Part shown: positions 1-9,507 of the stretch, one piece after another
Layout of the letters: each line of letters opens with the position of its first letter
Numbering within the stretch: the first letter of the stretch is position 1
Assembly (NCBI RefSeq): GCF_001427605.1
Contig: NZ_LMGZ01000020.1
Location: 164,519-228,518, forward strand
Direction of reading: 5' to 3'
Source: Devosia sp. Root635
Lineage (GTDB): Bacteria; Pseudomonadota; Alphaproteobacteria; Rhizobiales; Devosiaceae
DNA: 64,000 nucleotides
Notes under the pieces: generated by a model
Database searches by the model: none
What the model saw: only the letters and a program-made list of their open reading frames with translations
Told to the model about the DNA's origin: nothing
Made by a program: the position numbers and the translations under genes

Positions 1-38
1 CGAGCGCTCAGCCATGTTCAACAGGAGGAGACGGAAGC

Positions 39-1439
39 ATGACGTCGAATAAGTTCAATCGTCGTGACGTATTGAGGACCGGTGGGGCCGCCGGCCTGGG
101 CATATGGGCCGCGAGCCATGGTCTGCCGGTGTTCGCCCAGGATGCCGCCCCGGAAATGGACCTGCCCCAGGGCGCCGCCGGCAAGCTGACGGTTATTCAC
201 CGGACCGAATATTTCGAGGCGGCCCAGAACCTGTTCCGCGACACGGTGACGAATTTCGCCAAAGCCAACAATACCGAACTCGACATCTCGACCACCAACC
301 CGGAAGCCTTCGGCGATTTCCTGGGCAAGATGTCTGCCGCGGTCAAGGCCGGCAATCCACCAGACCTCGCCTATACCAGCAACGTTTCGGTGCCGCAGAT
401 GCACCTGCTGGGCCTGCTTGAAGACGTCAATGACGTCGTTGAAGAGGCCATCGGCAAGTATGGCAACGTGATGCGCGGCATCAACGCCGAAAGCATCGGC
501 AAGATCGATGGCCGCTGGATGGCGATCCCCTTTATCGCCAACACCACCGGCACATTCTTCCGTGGCGACAAGCTGGCGGAGAAGGGGATCGATCCGCAAA
601 CCCTGGACACCTGGGAAAAGCGGCGCGAGGCGGCCCTCGCCATCTCCGATCCGGACAACGAATTCTGGGGCTGGGGCGTCACCGTCAACCAATCGGGTGA
701 CGGCTGGGGCATTGCGTCAGGCATTCTGAATGCCTTCGGCGGCCACTTTACCGATGCATCCGGCACCAAGGTCGAGTTCGACTCGCCCGAAACGGTCGCG
801 GCCTTTGAATTCGTTCGCGAAACCTATGACCGGAACGGCAAGTATGCCGCCATGCTGCCGCCGGGTGTTGAAAGCTGGGGCGATACCTCCAACAACGAGG
901 CCTATCTGGCCGGCAATATCGGCTATACGCACAACGCCTTTTCCGTCTATGCCGCGGCCAAGCGTGACAACAACCCTGTCTTTCCGGGCACCGTGCTGTT
1001 GCGCCAGCCGAATGCCAACAATGGCGATAGCCGCGATGGCGGTGCCGTTGGCGGCTGGCTGACGATCTTCAAGGGCGCTCCCAACGCCGAACTGGCCAAG
1101 CAGCTCGCGCTCGACCTGCTCGATCCGGCCAATTTCACCCCGATGTCGGCGGTTGCCGGCGGCCTGTTCATGCCGGCCTACGAGAACCTGTGGACCGACG
1201 AGCTGATCGCGGCCGACCCCAACTACGCAATCATCAAGGATCAGGTCAGCGTTCCCGAACCCTTCATCGGGGCATCCTGGCCTGCTCAACCCGCCGCCCA
1301 GATCGACGCCATCCGCGCCCAGGGCGTGCTGGAACAGTCCATGGGCAATGTGATCGCCGGCCGCATGTCTTCCCAGGAAGCGGTGACCGACGCCCACAAC
1401 AAGATCGTCCAGATCTTCGAGGAAGGCGGCATCCTCTAG
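39..1439 (+). CDS. Sugar-type ABC transporter substrate-binding protein with Tat signal
   Basis: Periplasmic solute receptor (family 1, MalE/UgpB-like) that would hand a sugar or sugar acid to the fused permease encoded next. It has 466 residues, normal for the family. The N-terminus has a twin-arginine motif (NRRDVLR, residues 7-13), a hydrophobic stretch and a likely cleavage site at VFAQDA (31-36), so export by the Tat route is expected. The start is set by AGGAGGAG at 23-30. The gene is followed by a strong hairpin and then the permease, with a GntR regulator and a sugar-acid dehydratase-like gene downstream. The ligand cannot be read from the sequence, but an enolase-superfamily neighbour favours a sugar acid or derived sugar. 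Confidence 0.88.
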   Translation: MTSNKFNRRDVLRTGGAAGLGIWAASHGLPVFAQDAAPEMDLPQGAAGKLTVIHRTEYFEAAQNLFRDTVTNFAKANNTELDISTTNPEAFGDFLGKMSAAVKAGNPPDLAYTSNVSVPQMHLLGLLEDVNDVVEEAIGKYGNVMRGINAESIGKIDGRWMAIPFIANTTGTFFRGDKLAEKGIDPQTLDTWEKRREAALAISDPDNEFWGWGVTVNQSGDGWGIASGILNAFGGHFTDASGTKVEFDSPETVAAFEFVRETYDRNGKYAAMLPPGVESWGDTSNNEAYLAGNIGYTHNAFSVYAAAKRDNNPVFPGTVLLRQPNANNGDSRDGGAVGGWLTIFKGAPNAELAKQLALDLLDPANFTPMSAVAGGLFMPAYENLWTDELIAADPNYAIIKDQVSVPEPFIGASWPAQPAAQIDAIRAQGVLEQSMGNVIAGRMSSQEAVTDAHNKIVQIFEEGGIL

Positions 1440-1451
1440 CCACCACGGGCA

Positions 1452-1484
1452 GCGCGGCGGGGTGGCATCCCCACCCCGTCGCGC
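1452..1484 (+). terminator. Intercistronic hairpin after receptor gene
   Basis: Inverted repeat with 14-bp arms (1452-1465 and 1471-1484, one G-T pair) and a five-base loop, 12 bases after the receptor stop codon and without a T-tract. It lies between receptor and permease, so it is more likely an mRNA stabiliser or partial attenuator that keeps the receptor in excess than a full terminator. Confidence 0.65.
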
Positions 1485-1556
1485 GCCATCGCCGGCCAGC
1501 CGCGGCGCGGCCGGTTTCTCATTTCGACCGGGGTCCGGCCCCGATGGAGAGTTGGC

Positions 1557-3521
1557 ATGGAAGATCGGATGCCCCTGGCATTGGGAACCACACGGGCACG
1601 GCCCGCCACCCGCAAGAAGCTGCTGGAGAACCTTTTCGGACGCGACTGGAAGGTCGGCTATCTGTTTGTGCTGCCCATGGTGCTCGTCATGGCGCTGTTG
1701 ATCTTCTGGCCATTCGTGAGCGCCATTTTCATCAGCACCACCTCGCTCAATTTCCTGACGGGCGAAACCGTCGATGTCGGCTTGCGCAACTATCAACGAC
1801 TCTGGACCAATAGCGACTTCCTGCAATCCATGCAGAATACGATCCAGTTTACCTTTTGGTCGCTGGCGCTGAAATTCGTCATCGGCATGACGGTTGCTCT
1901 CATCCTGAACAGCCGCCTGCCGTTTCGCAGCCTGCTCAGCGGCATCATGCTCCTGCCCTGGATCGTTCCGGAAATTGTCACCGCGCTGGCTTGGAAAAGC
2001 ATTTACGACCCTATGTTTGGTGGCCTCAATCCCATCCTGCAGGGCGTCGGGATCATTGATCGCCCCCTTGGCTGGCTTTCCGACCCGAACATGGCCATGG
2101 GCAGCATCATCTCGGTCAATATCTGGAAGGGCATACCCTTCTATGTGCTGCTCCTGCTGGCCGGGCTCAAAGCCATCGACCGCGAGCAGATCGAGGCCGC
2201 GCAGGTCGATGGCGCCAATGCCATCCAGCGCTTCCGCAACGTCACGCTGCCCGGCCTGCGCTACGTGATCGTGGTTACCCTGCTGCTGTCGTTCATCTCC
2301 ACCTTCAACCAGTTCGGCCTGCCCTTCCTCATGACAGGCGGCGGGCCCAGCGGCGCCACCAAGCTCTATTCCATCCTGGCCTATGAAAAGGCACTCGGTT
2401 CGCTGCAATACGGGCCCGGCATCGCCATCGCCTTCAGTGTGGCCCCCCTCATGGCCGTCCTGATCTGGCTGCTGGCGCGCTTCATGCGCCACGACGATCG
2501 GCGGGACGGCGTCTCCGAGCGTGGTCCTGGACTAGCCGACCGCCTGCTCGCCGGCAGCACCTGGCTGGTGAATAGGGTCATCGACCTGATCTTTCTGCCG
2601 ATCCAGCTGGTCTTCGCCGGAATTGAATGGACGGTGCGCAAGGTTCGCGTCGCCACCGGCCGGTCGGCCCTGCAACCGATCCTGCGGCAATCGGCACGGT
2701 CCAATGCCGGTTCGCTGGCGCGGCTGCTGGTGCTTGTCCCGCTTCTGGCCTTTGTGATCTTTCCCTTCTACTGGATCGTGACGACCTCGTTGAAGACGAC
2801 GTCCCAGATCAGCGAGCGCCGGTCGATCTTCTGGCCGGAACCGGCCACGACCGAACAATATACGTCCCTAGTGCAAGATACGCCGTTCCTGACCTGGCTG
2901 CTGAACTCGGTCTTCGTCGCCGCCCTCAGCACGCTTGTTTCGGTAGCCCTGGCATCGCTGGCGGCCTATGCGCTGTCGCGGCTGCGGTTTCGCGGCGCGT
3001 CGCTGCTGACGACGCTCCTGCTCATCACCTACCTGCTGCCCGGCACGCTGCTGTTCATTCCGCTCTATCAGACGCTGACGGCGATCGGCGTGATCAACTC
3101 CCATACGGCGCTGATCCTGACCTACCCCACATTTCTGTTGCCCTTCGCGACCTGGGTGCTAATGGGTTATTTCAGGTCTATTCCAATCGAACTGGAGGAA
3201 GCGGCGCGTATCGATGGCGCCAGCCGGCTCTATATCTTCTGGCGGATCACGCTGCCACTTGCCGCCCCCGCCATCCTGTCGGTGACCCTCTTTGCCTTTA
3301 CCAATGCCTGGAACGAATTCCTGTTTGCCTTCGTCTTCATCACCAGCGAGTCGCTGCGCACCCTGCCGATCGGGCTGCAATCGCTGGTGGTCGGCGACAT
3401 CCTGCCATGGGGCAAGCTGATGGCGGCATCCCTGCTCACCGCCATTCCGGTGGCCGTCCTCTATGTCTATGCCCAGCGTTTCCTCGCCGAAGGTCTCACC
3501 GTCGGAGCCGTCAAGGGATGA
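1557..3521 (+). CDS. Fused MalF-MalG type ABC sugar permease
   Basis: A single 654-residue membrane protein carrying both permease halves of a carbohydrate importer, which are normally two genes of about 300 and 280 residues. Half one (about 30-310) has its EAA loop at 212-231 (IEAAQVDGA...RNVTLP). Half two (about 385-654) has its EAA loop at 548-567 (EEAARIDGA...WRITLP). Between them is a charged stretch and an extra hydrophobic or amphipathic segment (about 330-365) not expected in either half. Both EAA loops are intact, so two ATPase docking sites are present. No ATP-binding subunit is encoded nearby. The start has GGAG seven bases upstream. The downstream GntR gene overlaps the stop codon (ATGA). 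Confidence 0.88.
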   Translation: MEDRMPLALGTTRARPATRKKLLENLFGRDWKVGYLFVLPMVLVMALLIFWPFVSAIFISTTSLNFLTGETVDVGLRNYQRLWTNSDFLQSMQNTIQFTFWSLALKFVIGMTVALILNSRLPFRSLLSGIMLLPWIVPEIVTALAWKSIYDPMFGGLNPILQGVGIIDRPLGWLSDPNMAMGSIISVNIWKGIPFYVLLLLAGLKAIDREQIEAAQVDGANAIQRFRNVTLPGLRYVIVVTLLLSFISTFNQFGLPFLMTGGGPSGATKLYSILAYEKALGSLQYGPGIAIAFSVAPLMAVLIWLLARFMRHDDRRDGVSERGPGLADRLLAGSTWLVNRVIDLIFLPIQLVFAGIEWTVRKVRVATGRSALQPILRQSARSNAGSLARLLVLVPLLAFVIFPFYWIVTTSLKTTSQISERRSIFWPEPATTEQYTSLVQDTPFLTWLLNSVFVAALSTLVSVALASLAAYALSRLRFRGASLLTTLLLITYLLPGTLLFIPLYQTLTAIGVINSHTALILTYPTFLLPFATWVLMGYFRSIPIELEEAARIDGASRLYIFWRITLPLAAPAILSVTLFAFTNAWNEFLFAFVFITSESLRTLPIGLQSLVVGDILPWGKLMAASLLTAIPVAVLYVYAQRFLAEGLTVGAVKG

Positions 3522-4270
3522 GTGGGTCATCGCGGATCGGGGGGAGTGGCAGCGCGCTGAACGCATCGATCGTGCGCAGCTCCATCCCGTCCGCGGTCGA
3601 TGCCATGGTGCTCAATATCCGAAGGCTCATCTCCGAAGGAAAGCTGGGCGTGGGGGACAGCCTTCCCACCGAACGAGAGCTGTGCGACCGCTTCCAGGCC
3701 AGCCGGAACACCGTGCGCGAAGCCATGCGGATCATGAAGGCCTACGGGATCGTGTCGGTACGCCCCAAGGTCGGCGCCATCATCGTCGATGACCGGATGG
3801 AGCGGGCGCTTGACCTGTTCTCATTCGACACGCTGGATATTTCGCGCCGCACGTTCAACGACATCCAGGGGTTCCGCAAGCTGATCGAGGTTGGCTCGGT
3901 CGACGCCATTTTCGAACAGATGCGGCCCGACGACATCGCCGAGATGCGCGCCATCAATGACCGGTTGCGGGCAGCGGGGTCCATTCCCGAGGCGTCGGAA
4001 GAGGACTTCCGTTTCCACCTCCGGCTTGTTTCCATCCTGGACAACCGCGCCGTCTGCGACGTCTACCGCATCATGAAGCCGGTCATCATTCGCATCATGG
4101 AGCGGGCCAAGCAATTGCGGGACTTTACCGGGGACACCTACGAGCAGCATGCCGCCGTTGTAGATGCCTTGGCCGCCCGTGATCGCATTCGCTACCAATA
4201 CACCCTGCAGTCGCATCTGCATGTCGGCGTCAAAACATTCCAGGACACCGATACGTCCGTTCCGGCCTGA
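3518..4270 (+). CDS. GntR-family (FCD) transcriptional regulator
   Basis: Probable local repressor of the sugar-type importer and the dehydratase gene. The 250-residue protein has an N-terminal winged helix (about 30-90) with the GntR signature (SLPTERELCDRF, then SRNTVREAMRIM) and an FCD-type ligand domain (about 115-235) including the segment EDFRFHLRLVSI. The ATG overlaps the permease stop codon (ATGA), which implies translational coupling. The next gene starts 75 bases downstream in the same direction. FCD regulators usually bind sugar acids, organic acids or acyl-CoA, which fits the neighbours. The region ahead of the operon is outside the window, so the operator cannot be identified. 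Confidence 0.85.
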   Translation: MSGSSRIGGSGSALNASIVRSSIPSAVDAMVLNIRRLISEGKLGVGDSLPTERELCDRFQASRNTVREAMRIMKAYGIVSVRPKVGAIIVDDRMERALDLFSFDTLDISRRTFNDIQGFRKLIEVGSVDAIFEQMRPDDIAEMRAINDRLRAAGSIPEASEEDFRFHLRLVSILDNRAVCDVYRIMKPVIIRIMERAKQLRDFTGDTYEQHAAVVDALAARDRIRYQYTLQSHLHVGVKTFQDTDTSVPA

Positions 4271-4345
4271 ACGCTTCCAACGCTGCCGGTCGCAGCGGTC
4301 CGGCAAAATGCGCCGGACACGGCGCCGATTCCTGAGGGGGACCGA

Positions 4346-5500
4346 TTGAAGATCACATCAGTCAAAACGGCGGCGACGAGCGGCCATTGCATGCATCTGT
4401 GGGTTCGCATCGAAACCGATGCCGGGATTACCGGCCTGGGTGAATGCGTCCATGGGGGCCACCAGGCCATCGCCATCATCCGCGAACTGGCTGACAGGCT
4501 GATCGGCCGCGATCCATTCGCCATCGACGCCATCTTCGAGGAGCTGCGCCGCAGCCTCGTCTTCGAGGGGGGCTTTGCCGGCGCGCTGATCACCGCGCTT
4601 ACGGGGATCGAGATCGCCCTGTGGGACTTGAAGGGCAAGGCGCTGAACGTGCCGATCTACGAACTGCTTGGCGGCAAGTTCCGCGACGAGATACGCGTCT
4701 ATTGCGACTGCGAGGTCTCGCCCGGCATGAATATGGACGAGGTGCAGGCCGAGGTGGACCAGGTGCTGGCGGCGGGGTTCACCGCGCTCAAGGTCGATCT
4801 CGATATTCGCGCCTATGGCCATACCGGCACGGAAACAGGCTGGTATGAAAAGGACCGTTTCAACATGACTCCCAACAAATGGGAGCACGATCGCATGGTG
4901 CAACTGGCCGAAATGGTGGTGAAAGCCGCCGGCAAGGGCGTGGAGGTCGCCTGCGATCTGCATACGCGGCTCGATAAACACAGCGCGATCCGGCTGGCGC
5001 GCGATCTTGAACATCTCCAGCTGATGTGGCTCGAAGAACCGGTTCCGCCCGAGAATATCGACGTCATGGCCGAGATCACGGCCAGCACCTCAACCCCGAT
5101 CTGCGCCGGCGAAAACCTCTACCTGCGCCACGGCTTCCGCAAGCTGCTCGAGCAGCAGGCCGTCGATATCATCATGCCCGATATCCCCAAATGCGGGGGC
5201 CTTTCGGAATGCCGCAAGATCGCCGAGATGGCCGATCTCTATTCAATCCCCTTCGCGCCGCACAATGTCTCCTCCCCCATCGGCACCATGGCATCGGCCC
5301 AGGTCTGCGCCACCGTTCCCAATTTCCTGGTGCTGGAGTTCCACTGGTTCCACCGCGACTACTGGTCGACGATCACCGATGGCGGAGAGATCATCAAGAA
5401 CGGCAAGATCGCCTTGAGCGACCGGCCCGGCATCGGGCTCGAACTCAACGAAGACGTCGCCAGGGCCCACCAATATCCCGGAACCACCTGGTTCGCGTAG
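4346..5500 (+). CDS. Mandelate racemase/muconate lactonizing enzyme family protein (sugar-acid dehydratase-like)
   Basis: Enolase-superfamily enzyme, 384 residues, probably dehydrating a sugar acid carried by the upstream importer. Metal ligands are visible as D204 (ACDLHTR), E230 (WLEEP) and E256 (AGEN). The catalytic dyad D279 (IIMPDIPKCGG) and H306 (APHNVSSP) is that of the mandelate racemase subgroup. At the end of the second barrel strand it has K149-V-D151 instead of the K-x-K of racemases, which favours a dehydratase. Translation starts at a TTG with GAGGGGG just upstream. It converges with the RraA-family gene two bases beyond its stop. The exact substrate is unknown. Confidence 0.85.
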   Translation: MKITSVKTAATSGHCMHLWVRIETDAGITGLGECVHGGHQAIAIIRELADRLIGRDPFAIDAIFEELRRSLVFEGGFAGALITALTGIEIALWDLKGKALNVPIYELLGGKFRDEIRVYCDCEVSPGMNMDEVQAEVDQVLAAGFTALKVDLDIRAYGHTGTETGWYEKDRFNMTPNKWEHDRMVQLAEMVVKAAGKGVEVACDLHTRLDKHSAIRLARDLEHLQLMWLEEPVPPENIDVMAEITASTSTPICAGENLYLRHGFRKLLEQQAVDIIMPDIPKCGGLSECRKIAEMADLYSIPFAPHNVSSPIGTMASAQVCATVPNFLVLEFHWFHRDYWSTITDGGEIIKNGKIALSDRPGIGLELNEDVARAHQYPGTTWFA

Positions 5501-5502
5501 CC

Positions 5503-6249
5503 TCAGCCTTTCGGCACCGGGTTGAGCTTGCGCCAGGCCGCATATTCCTCGTTGGCATCGGGATGCAGCGGGTAGTAGCGCTGCAGCGACTCGCCCTGCA
5601 TCAGCTTCATGCGCGAGAATTCCTCCCATTCGGCATGTTTCTGGCCATCCTGGAGAACGGCCCCAGCCATCGAGACCGGCACCACGACGGCGCCGTCATC
5701 ATCGGCCACGATGATGTCGCCGGGCACCACCGTCACGCCGCCGCAGGCGATCGTCACGTTGACCGCGTTCGGATAGATGTCCGTCTGCACATGGTAGTTA
5801 GGCGACCAACCCTTCAGCCACAGCGCCAGGTCGAGCTTTTCCACATTTGGCCGATCGCGCATCACGCCGTCGATGATGATGCCAGCGCCGCCGCGACCCT
5901 TGAAATAGGTGGACATCATGTCCCCGAATATGCCCGACCGCATGTCGCCGCGCGCATCCACCACGACGACGTCGCCTTCCTGCACATGATAGAGCACATG
6001 ACGGTGCAGCTGGGTCTCGGGGTCGGAATATTCCCCCTCGCTGAACAGGTCGGGCCGCTGCGGCAGGCATTGCAGCGTCAAGGCCGGCCCGCAGATCGCC
6101 TTGCCCTTCGTCTGCGGAAGAATCCCGGTCATGTGAGGATTGCGAAAGCCCATATGGCCGAGCGTACCGGCAATGGTCGCAGCCCCCAGTGTCCGGAGTC
6201 CCTCAATCAGCTCCTTCGGTGGTCGCTTGATATCGGCGCCGATGCGCAT
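5503..6249 (-). CDS. RraA family protein (4-hydroxy-4-methyl-2-oxoglutarate aldolase-like)
   Basis: 248-residue member of the RraA/HMG-aldolase family, which contains divalent-metal pyruvate aldolases or decarboxylases acting on 4-carboxy-2-oxo acids as well as RNase E inhibitors. The hallmark glycine-rich turn followed by DGVMRDRP is present. The length exceeds the roughly 160 residues of true RraA regulators, so an aldolase or lyase role is more likely. The start has GGGAGGAACCG immediately upstream. It lies tail to tail with the enolase-family gene and 231 bp downstream of the MFS gene on the same strand. It could be the last gene of the TRAP/CaiB operon or have its own promoter. Confidence 0.8.
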   Translation of the reverse strand: MRIGADIKRPPKELIEGLRTLGAATIAGTLGHMGFRNPHMTGILPQTKGKAICGPALTLQCLPQRPDLFSEGEYSDPETQLHRHVLYHVQEGDVVVVDARGDMRSGIFGDMMSTYFKGRGGAGIIIDGVMRDRPNVEKLDLALWLKGWSPNYHVQTDIYPNAVNVTIACGGVTVVPGDIIVADDDGAVVVPVSMAGAVLQDGQKHAEWEEFSRMKLMQGESLQRYYPLHPDANEEYAAWRKLNPVPKG

Positions 6250-6480
6250 CGGTTCCTCCCCTAGATTGCTGCCTCACGCGTCGCGCAGCAGCTGCAGTGC
6301 TTTGCCGGCGCGGTCGATGCACCAAATTGCGACCGTTCGAGGGAACGGCGGCGACGTCACGAGCAACTGGGCAACTCGCCAGGCACCGCACTGTAACGAG
6401 AAAGAAGCGCGCAGCAAGGGTTGGCGGAATTGGCGAACAGCCAGCGATACTCGCATCAGTCCGAACACTGCACCCTGCCC

Positions 6481-7683
6481 CTATGCCATCTGCCTGCGGA
6501 GGAGATTGAGCGATGCGCCGCCGAGGAGGAGCAGTAGGCAGAAGCCGACGACGACAGGCACGTATGATCCGGTGAAGTCGTAGACATAGCCAGCGATGAT
6601 GGGCGCGAGCATGGTTCCGGGGACCTGGATCATCATCAGATTGCCCTGAACGGTGGCAAACCCCTGCTGCCCGAACAGTTCGTTGCAGAGGACCAGCACC
6701 AGAACCATGGGGGCGCCGGCAGAGATGCCCAGGGCCGCGATGACGACGAGCATGGTGGCAAAGCCAGGGGCCAGGGCGAAGCTGCCGATGGCCAGGCCCT
6801 CCATGATGAGCAGGGCACCCAGGACAATCGGCAGGTGGGCGGGCTTTGCCTTGTCAGCGACGTAGCCGGCCAATAGCCGTACCGGGACCGACAGGAGGAT
6901 CATGCCGCCAAAGAGCGTACCGGCAAACACCGGATCGACGCCATAGTCCGTCATCAGCGCCACTAGATGCACCGAAAGCCCTGTTGTGACCGAGGCTTGC
7001 GCCATCAGGGCCATGGCAATGATCCAGAATGCGCTTTGCCGCAGAACGGACTGCCGTGGCGGGCTGCCGTCCGGCGTTGCCTGGGGCTTGTCCTGCCCTT
7101 CGATCCCGATCCTGTCGGCGCGAAAGAAGATGTAGGGCGCGGGAATGAGCAGCACCAACACGCCGGCCCAGACCACGCAGGTATATCGCCAGCCGATATA
7201 CTCGACCATGGTCGTGACGATCGGCACGATTAGCGTCGACACAATGGCCGAAATCGAAAAGCGAACGGCCAGGCCCATGCCGCGTTTGCTGCCCATGCTC
7301 GCGACGACCAGCTTGTCGAGCGCCACGGTGAAGCCGGCAGCAATGCCCACCGAAAAGATCAGTGACCAGACCAGGTAGAGCTGGATTTCGTTGCGCACAA
7401 AGGCCAGCGCGAAGAGCCCGAGGGCGGATGTCAGCATGCCGGCTATGACGATGCCACGGGGGCCTTTGGCATCGGCAATCCGGCCGATGGTGGGCGAAGC
7501 GAGACCGGCAACAAGCCGGCCCAGACCGATCGCGATCGAAATGGCGCCACGCCCCGTGTCGAGGTCGAGCGCCAGGGGCTTGAGCAGGGCGGAGACGGCG
7601 AAAGCTGCAAAGCCGTGCCCAAACCCGGTAAGCGCGCCGGTGGTTGAAACCAACCCCCAGCGCGCCTTTGGCCTGTCGGTCAT
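6481..7683 (-). CDS. MFS transporter (oxalate/formate antiporter-like)
   Basis: Twelve-helix secondary carrier of 400 residues with a central cytoplasmic loop around residues 195-215 and the MFS-type segment PTIGRIADAKGPR between helices 2 and 3. It resembles the OFA or monocarboxylate branch of the superfamily, so an organic anion is a reasonable substrate. The ATG at 7683 overlaps the stop codon of the TRAP large subunit (ATGA), so it is translationally coupled to it. A start five codons further upstream is possible but lies inside the preceding gene. A TRAP and an MFS carrier in one operon suggest separate uptake and export steps, or two substrates. Confidence 0.85.
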   Translation of the reverse strand: MTDRPKARWGLVSTTGALTGFGHGFAAFAVSALLKPLALDLDTGRGAISIAIGLGRLVAGLASPTIGRIADAKGPRGIVIAGMLTSALGLFALAFVRNEIQLYLVWSLIFSVGIAAGFTVALDKLVVASMGSKRGMGLAVRFSISAIVSTLIVPIVTTMVEYIGWRYTCVVWAGVLVLLIPAPYIFFRADRIGIEGQDKPQATPDGSPPRQSVLRQSAFWIIAMALMAQASVTTGLSVHLVALMTDYGVDPVFAGTLFGGMILLSVPVRLLAGYVADKAKPAHLPIVLGALLIMEGLAIGSFALAPGFATMLVVIAALGISAGAPMVLVLVLCNELFGQQGFATVQGNLMMIQVPGTMLAPIIAGYVYDFTGSYVPVVVGFCLLLLLGGASLNLLRRQMA

Positions 7684-8975
7684 AGGCTGGGCAACCACAA
7701 TACCAGGATCGGAAAGGCGATCAGCATGGTCACATGGAGAATATCCGCAGCCACAAAGGGCAGGGCGCCCTTGAACATGGTGGTGAGCGGAACGTCCTTG
7801 GCTATGCCCGACAGCACATAGACGTTCATTCCGACGGGCGGCGTCAGCAGCGCAATCTCGGTCATGCGGACCACCAGCACGCCGAACAGGATCGCGTCGA
7901 AGCCAAGCGTGGTGACCAGGGGGAAGAATAGCGGGATGGTCAGCGTCATCATTGCCGACGCATCCAGCACCATGCCGAGGAAGAGATAGACGACGAGGAT
8001 CAACAACAGCACCATCATCGGCGAGAAGCCGCTGTCGGCAACGAAGTTGACGATGTGGAGCGGAATGGTGCTGGCGGTAACAAAGCTGTTGAACACCATG
8101 GCGCCAAACAGGATGCCGAAAATCATGCCGGTGGATTTAAGCGTGGCGTAGATGGCCGTCCTGGAGGCCTCCCAGGACAGACGCCCCCGGATGATGGCTA
8201 TGACCAACGCGCCCGCTGCGCCGATCGCACCAGCCTCGGTGGGGGTGAACCAGCCCAGCAAGATGCCGCCCATGACCAGGGCAAACAGGGCGACCACCTC
8301 GCCGATCTTGGTAAAGCTCTGGAGCTTTTCCTGCAGCGTGTATTTCGGTCCGCGCGGTCCGGCGGTCGGATCGATGCGGCACCATATCGTGATGACGACC
8401 ATGTAGAAGATCGCCAGCAGGGTGCCCGGAATGATACCGGCGGCAAACAGCTTGCCGATCGAGGTTTCAGTCAGGATGCCATAGATGATGAACATGCCAG
8501 AAGGCGGGATCAGCGATCCGATGGTGCCGCCGGCCACGACCGCGCCCGACGCCATGGCCGTGTTGTAATTGTGCTTGCGCATCTCCGGCAGGGCGACGAG
8601 GCCCATGGTGGCCGTGGTTGCCAGGCTCGATGCACTCACCGAAGCAAAGCCCGCCGAAGCGCCGATCGTGGCGATGGCCAGGCCGCCGCGGCGGCGGCCC
8701 AGCCATTTGGCTGCGAAGTCAAAGAGATCTCGTCCGATGCCCGCTGCAAACAGGATGTGCGCCATGAACAGGAAGAGCGGCACCGTACCCATGGCCTGAT
8801 TGGTGGCCATGTGGAAGGTGGTGACGCCGACGCGGACAATGGCCGCGTCGAAGCTGACCAGGAGACTGAAACCGGCAAAGCCGATCAGGCCCATGGCAAA
8901 GCCGATAGGCATGCCGAAGCCGATCAGCGTGAACAGGATTGCCAGGCCTGCAAAACCTATCGAGACCGCGGTCAT
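7680..8975 (-). CDS. dctM: TRAP transporter large permease subunit (DctM-like)
   Basis: 431-residue membrane protein of the DctM family, the sodium-driven translocating subunit of a TRAP importer. Hydrophobic helices run through the whole length. Family features visible include the LIPPSGMFIIYG segment and the LLTPPVGMNVYVL segment near the C-terminus. The start was placed at the ATG at 8975, which overlaps the stop of the small subunit. Further upstream the open frame reads through the small-subunit gene in another frame. It works with the receptor and small permease encoded just upstream. The ligand is probably an organic acid. Confidence 0.92.
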   Translation of the reverse strand: MTAVSIGFAGLAILFTLIGFGMPIGFAMGLIGFAGFSLLVSFDAAIVRVGVTTFHMATNQAMGTVPLFLFMAHILFAAGIGRDLFDFAAKWLGRRRGGLAIATIGASAGFASVSASSLATTATMGLVALPEMRKHNYNTAMASGAVVAGGTIGSLIPPSGMFIIYGILTETSIGKLFAAGIIPGTLLAIFYMVVITIWCRIDPTAGPRGPKYTLQEKLQSFTKIGEVVALFALVMGGILLGWFTPTEAGAIGAAGALVIAIIRGRLSWEASRTAIYATLKSTGMIFGILFGAMVFNSFVTASTIPLHIVNFVADSGFSPMMVLLLILVVYLFLGMVLDASAMMTLTIPLFFPLVTTLGFDAILFGVLVVRMTEIALLTPPVGMNVYVLSGIAKDVPLTTMFKGALPFVAADILHVTMLIAFPILVLWLPSL

Positions 8976-9490
8976 TCTGTGTAATCCGGATGGGCGTGGT
9001 CGTCTTCCGCCGGCATGCCACGCAGGAGCTTGTACCCCTGCCAGACAAGCAGGATGCAGAGCAGCGTCAGGGCTGCAGCCATGCTCCAGCGGAAAGGCGC
9101 GACAGGCACGTTGATGATCGGGGAAAGTTCGTTCTGGGCCCCGCGATGGATGGCTTCGCGGACGGTCGCCCACACCACGGCGACCCAGAACAGCGATCCC
9201 AGGAGCAGCATGGCGCCGTGAATGGCAAGCCGCAGTCGCGTATTCTTGATGCGCTCCACAAAGAGCGTCGCCCGCGTGTGTTCGTTATGCAGGGCGGCAT
9301 AGGCCACCGAAATGCTGACGGCCGGGATGAGCAACAGTTCGGAAATGGAATAGGTGCCCGGAAAGGCGATGTGCATGGCGCGGAACACCACCGTCACCAC
9401 GGTCAGCAGCATGAGGCTGAAAATGGCCAGTACGCCCACGATTCCCACTGCATCACTAATGCGGCGTAAGAAATTGTCGATTGCTTGCAT
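8972..9490 (-). CDS. dctQ: TRAP transporter small permease subunit (DctQ-like)
   Basis: 172-residue protein with four predicted membrane helices, the usual architecture of the DctQ accessory subunit that couples receptor and large permease. The start MQAIDNFLRR follows the intercistronic hairpin after the receptor gene. A longer open frame upstream overlaps that receptor gene and is not real. The stop overlaps the start of the large subunit by four bases. Confidence 0.88.
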   Translation of the reverse strand: MQAIDNFLRRISDAVGIVGVLAIFSLMLLTVVTVVFRAMHIAFPGTYSISELLLIPAVSISVAYAALHNEHTRATLFVERIKNTRLRLAIHGAMLLLGSLFWVAVVWATVREAIHRGAQNELSPIINVPVAPFRWSMAAALTLLCILLVWQGYKLLRGMPAEDDHAHPDYTE

Positions 9491-9507
9491 GGTTTGCCCA
9501 CCATTGA

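Noticed and set aside
717-2492. Long open frame on the minus strand opposite the receptor and permease genes
   Set aside because: Low-complexity composition (His, Gly, Asp, Gln rich) typical of an antisense frame of high-GC codons; the plus strand has clear family motifs and ribosome binding sites.
6250-6480. Possible gene or small RNA in the 231-bp gap upstream of the RraA-family gene
   Set aside because: Only the ribosome binding site of that gene is convincing; short open frames there have no start signal or recognisable domain, and I see no strong stem.
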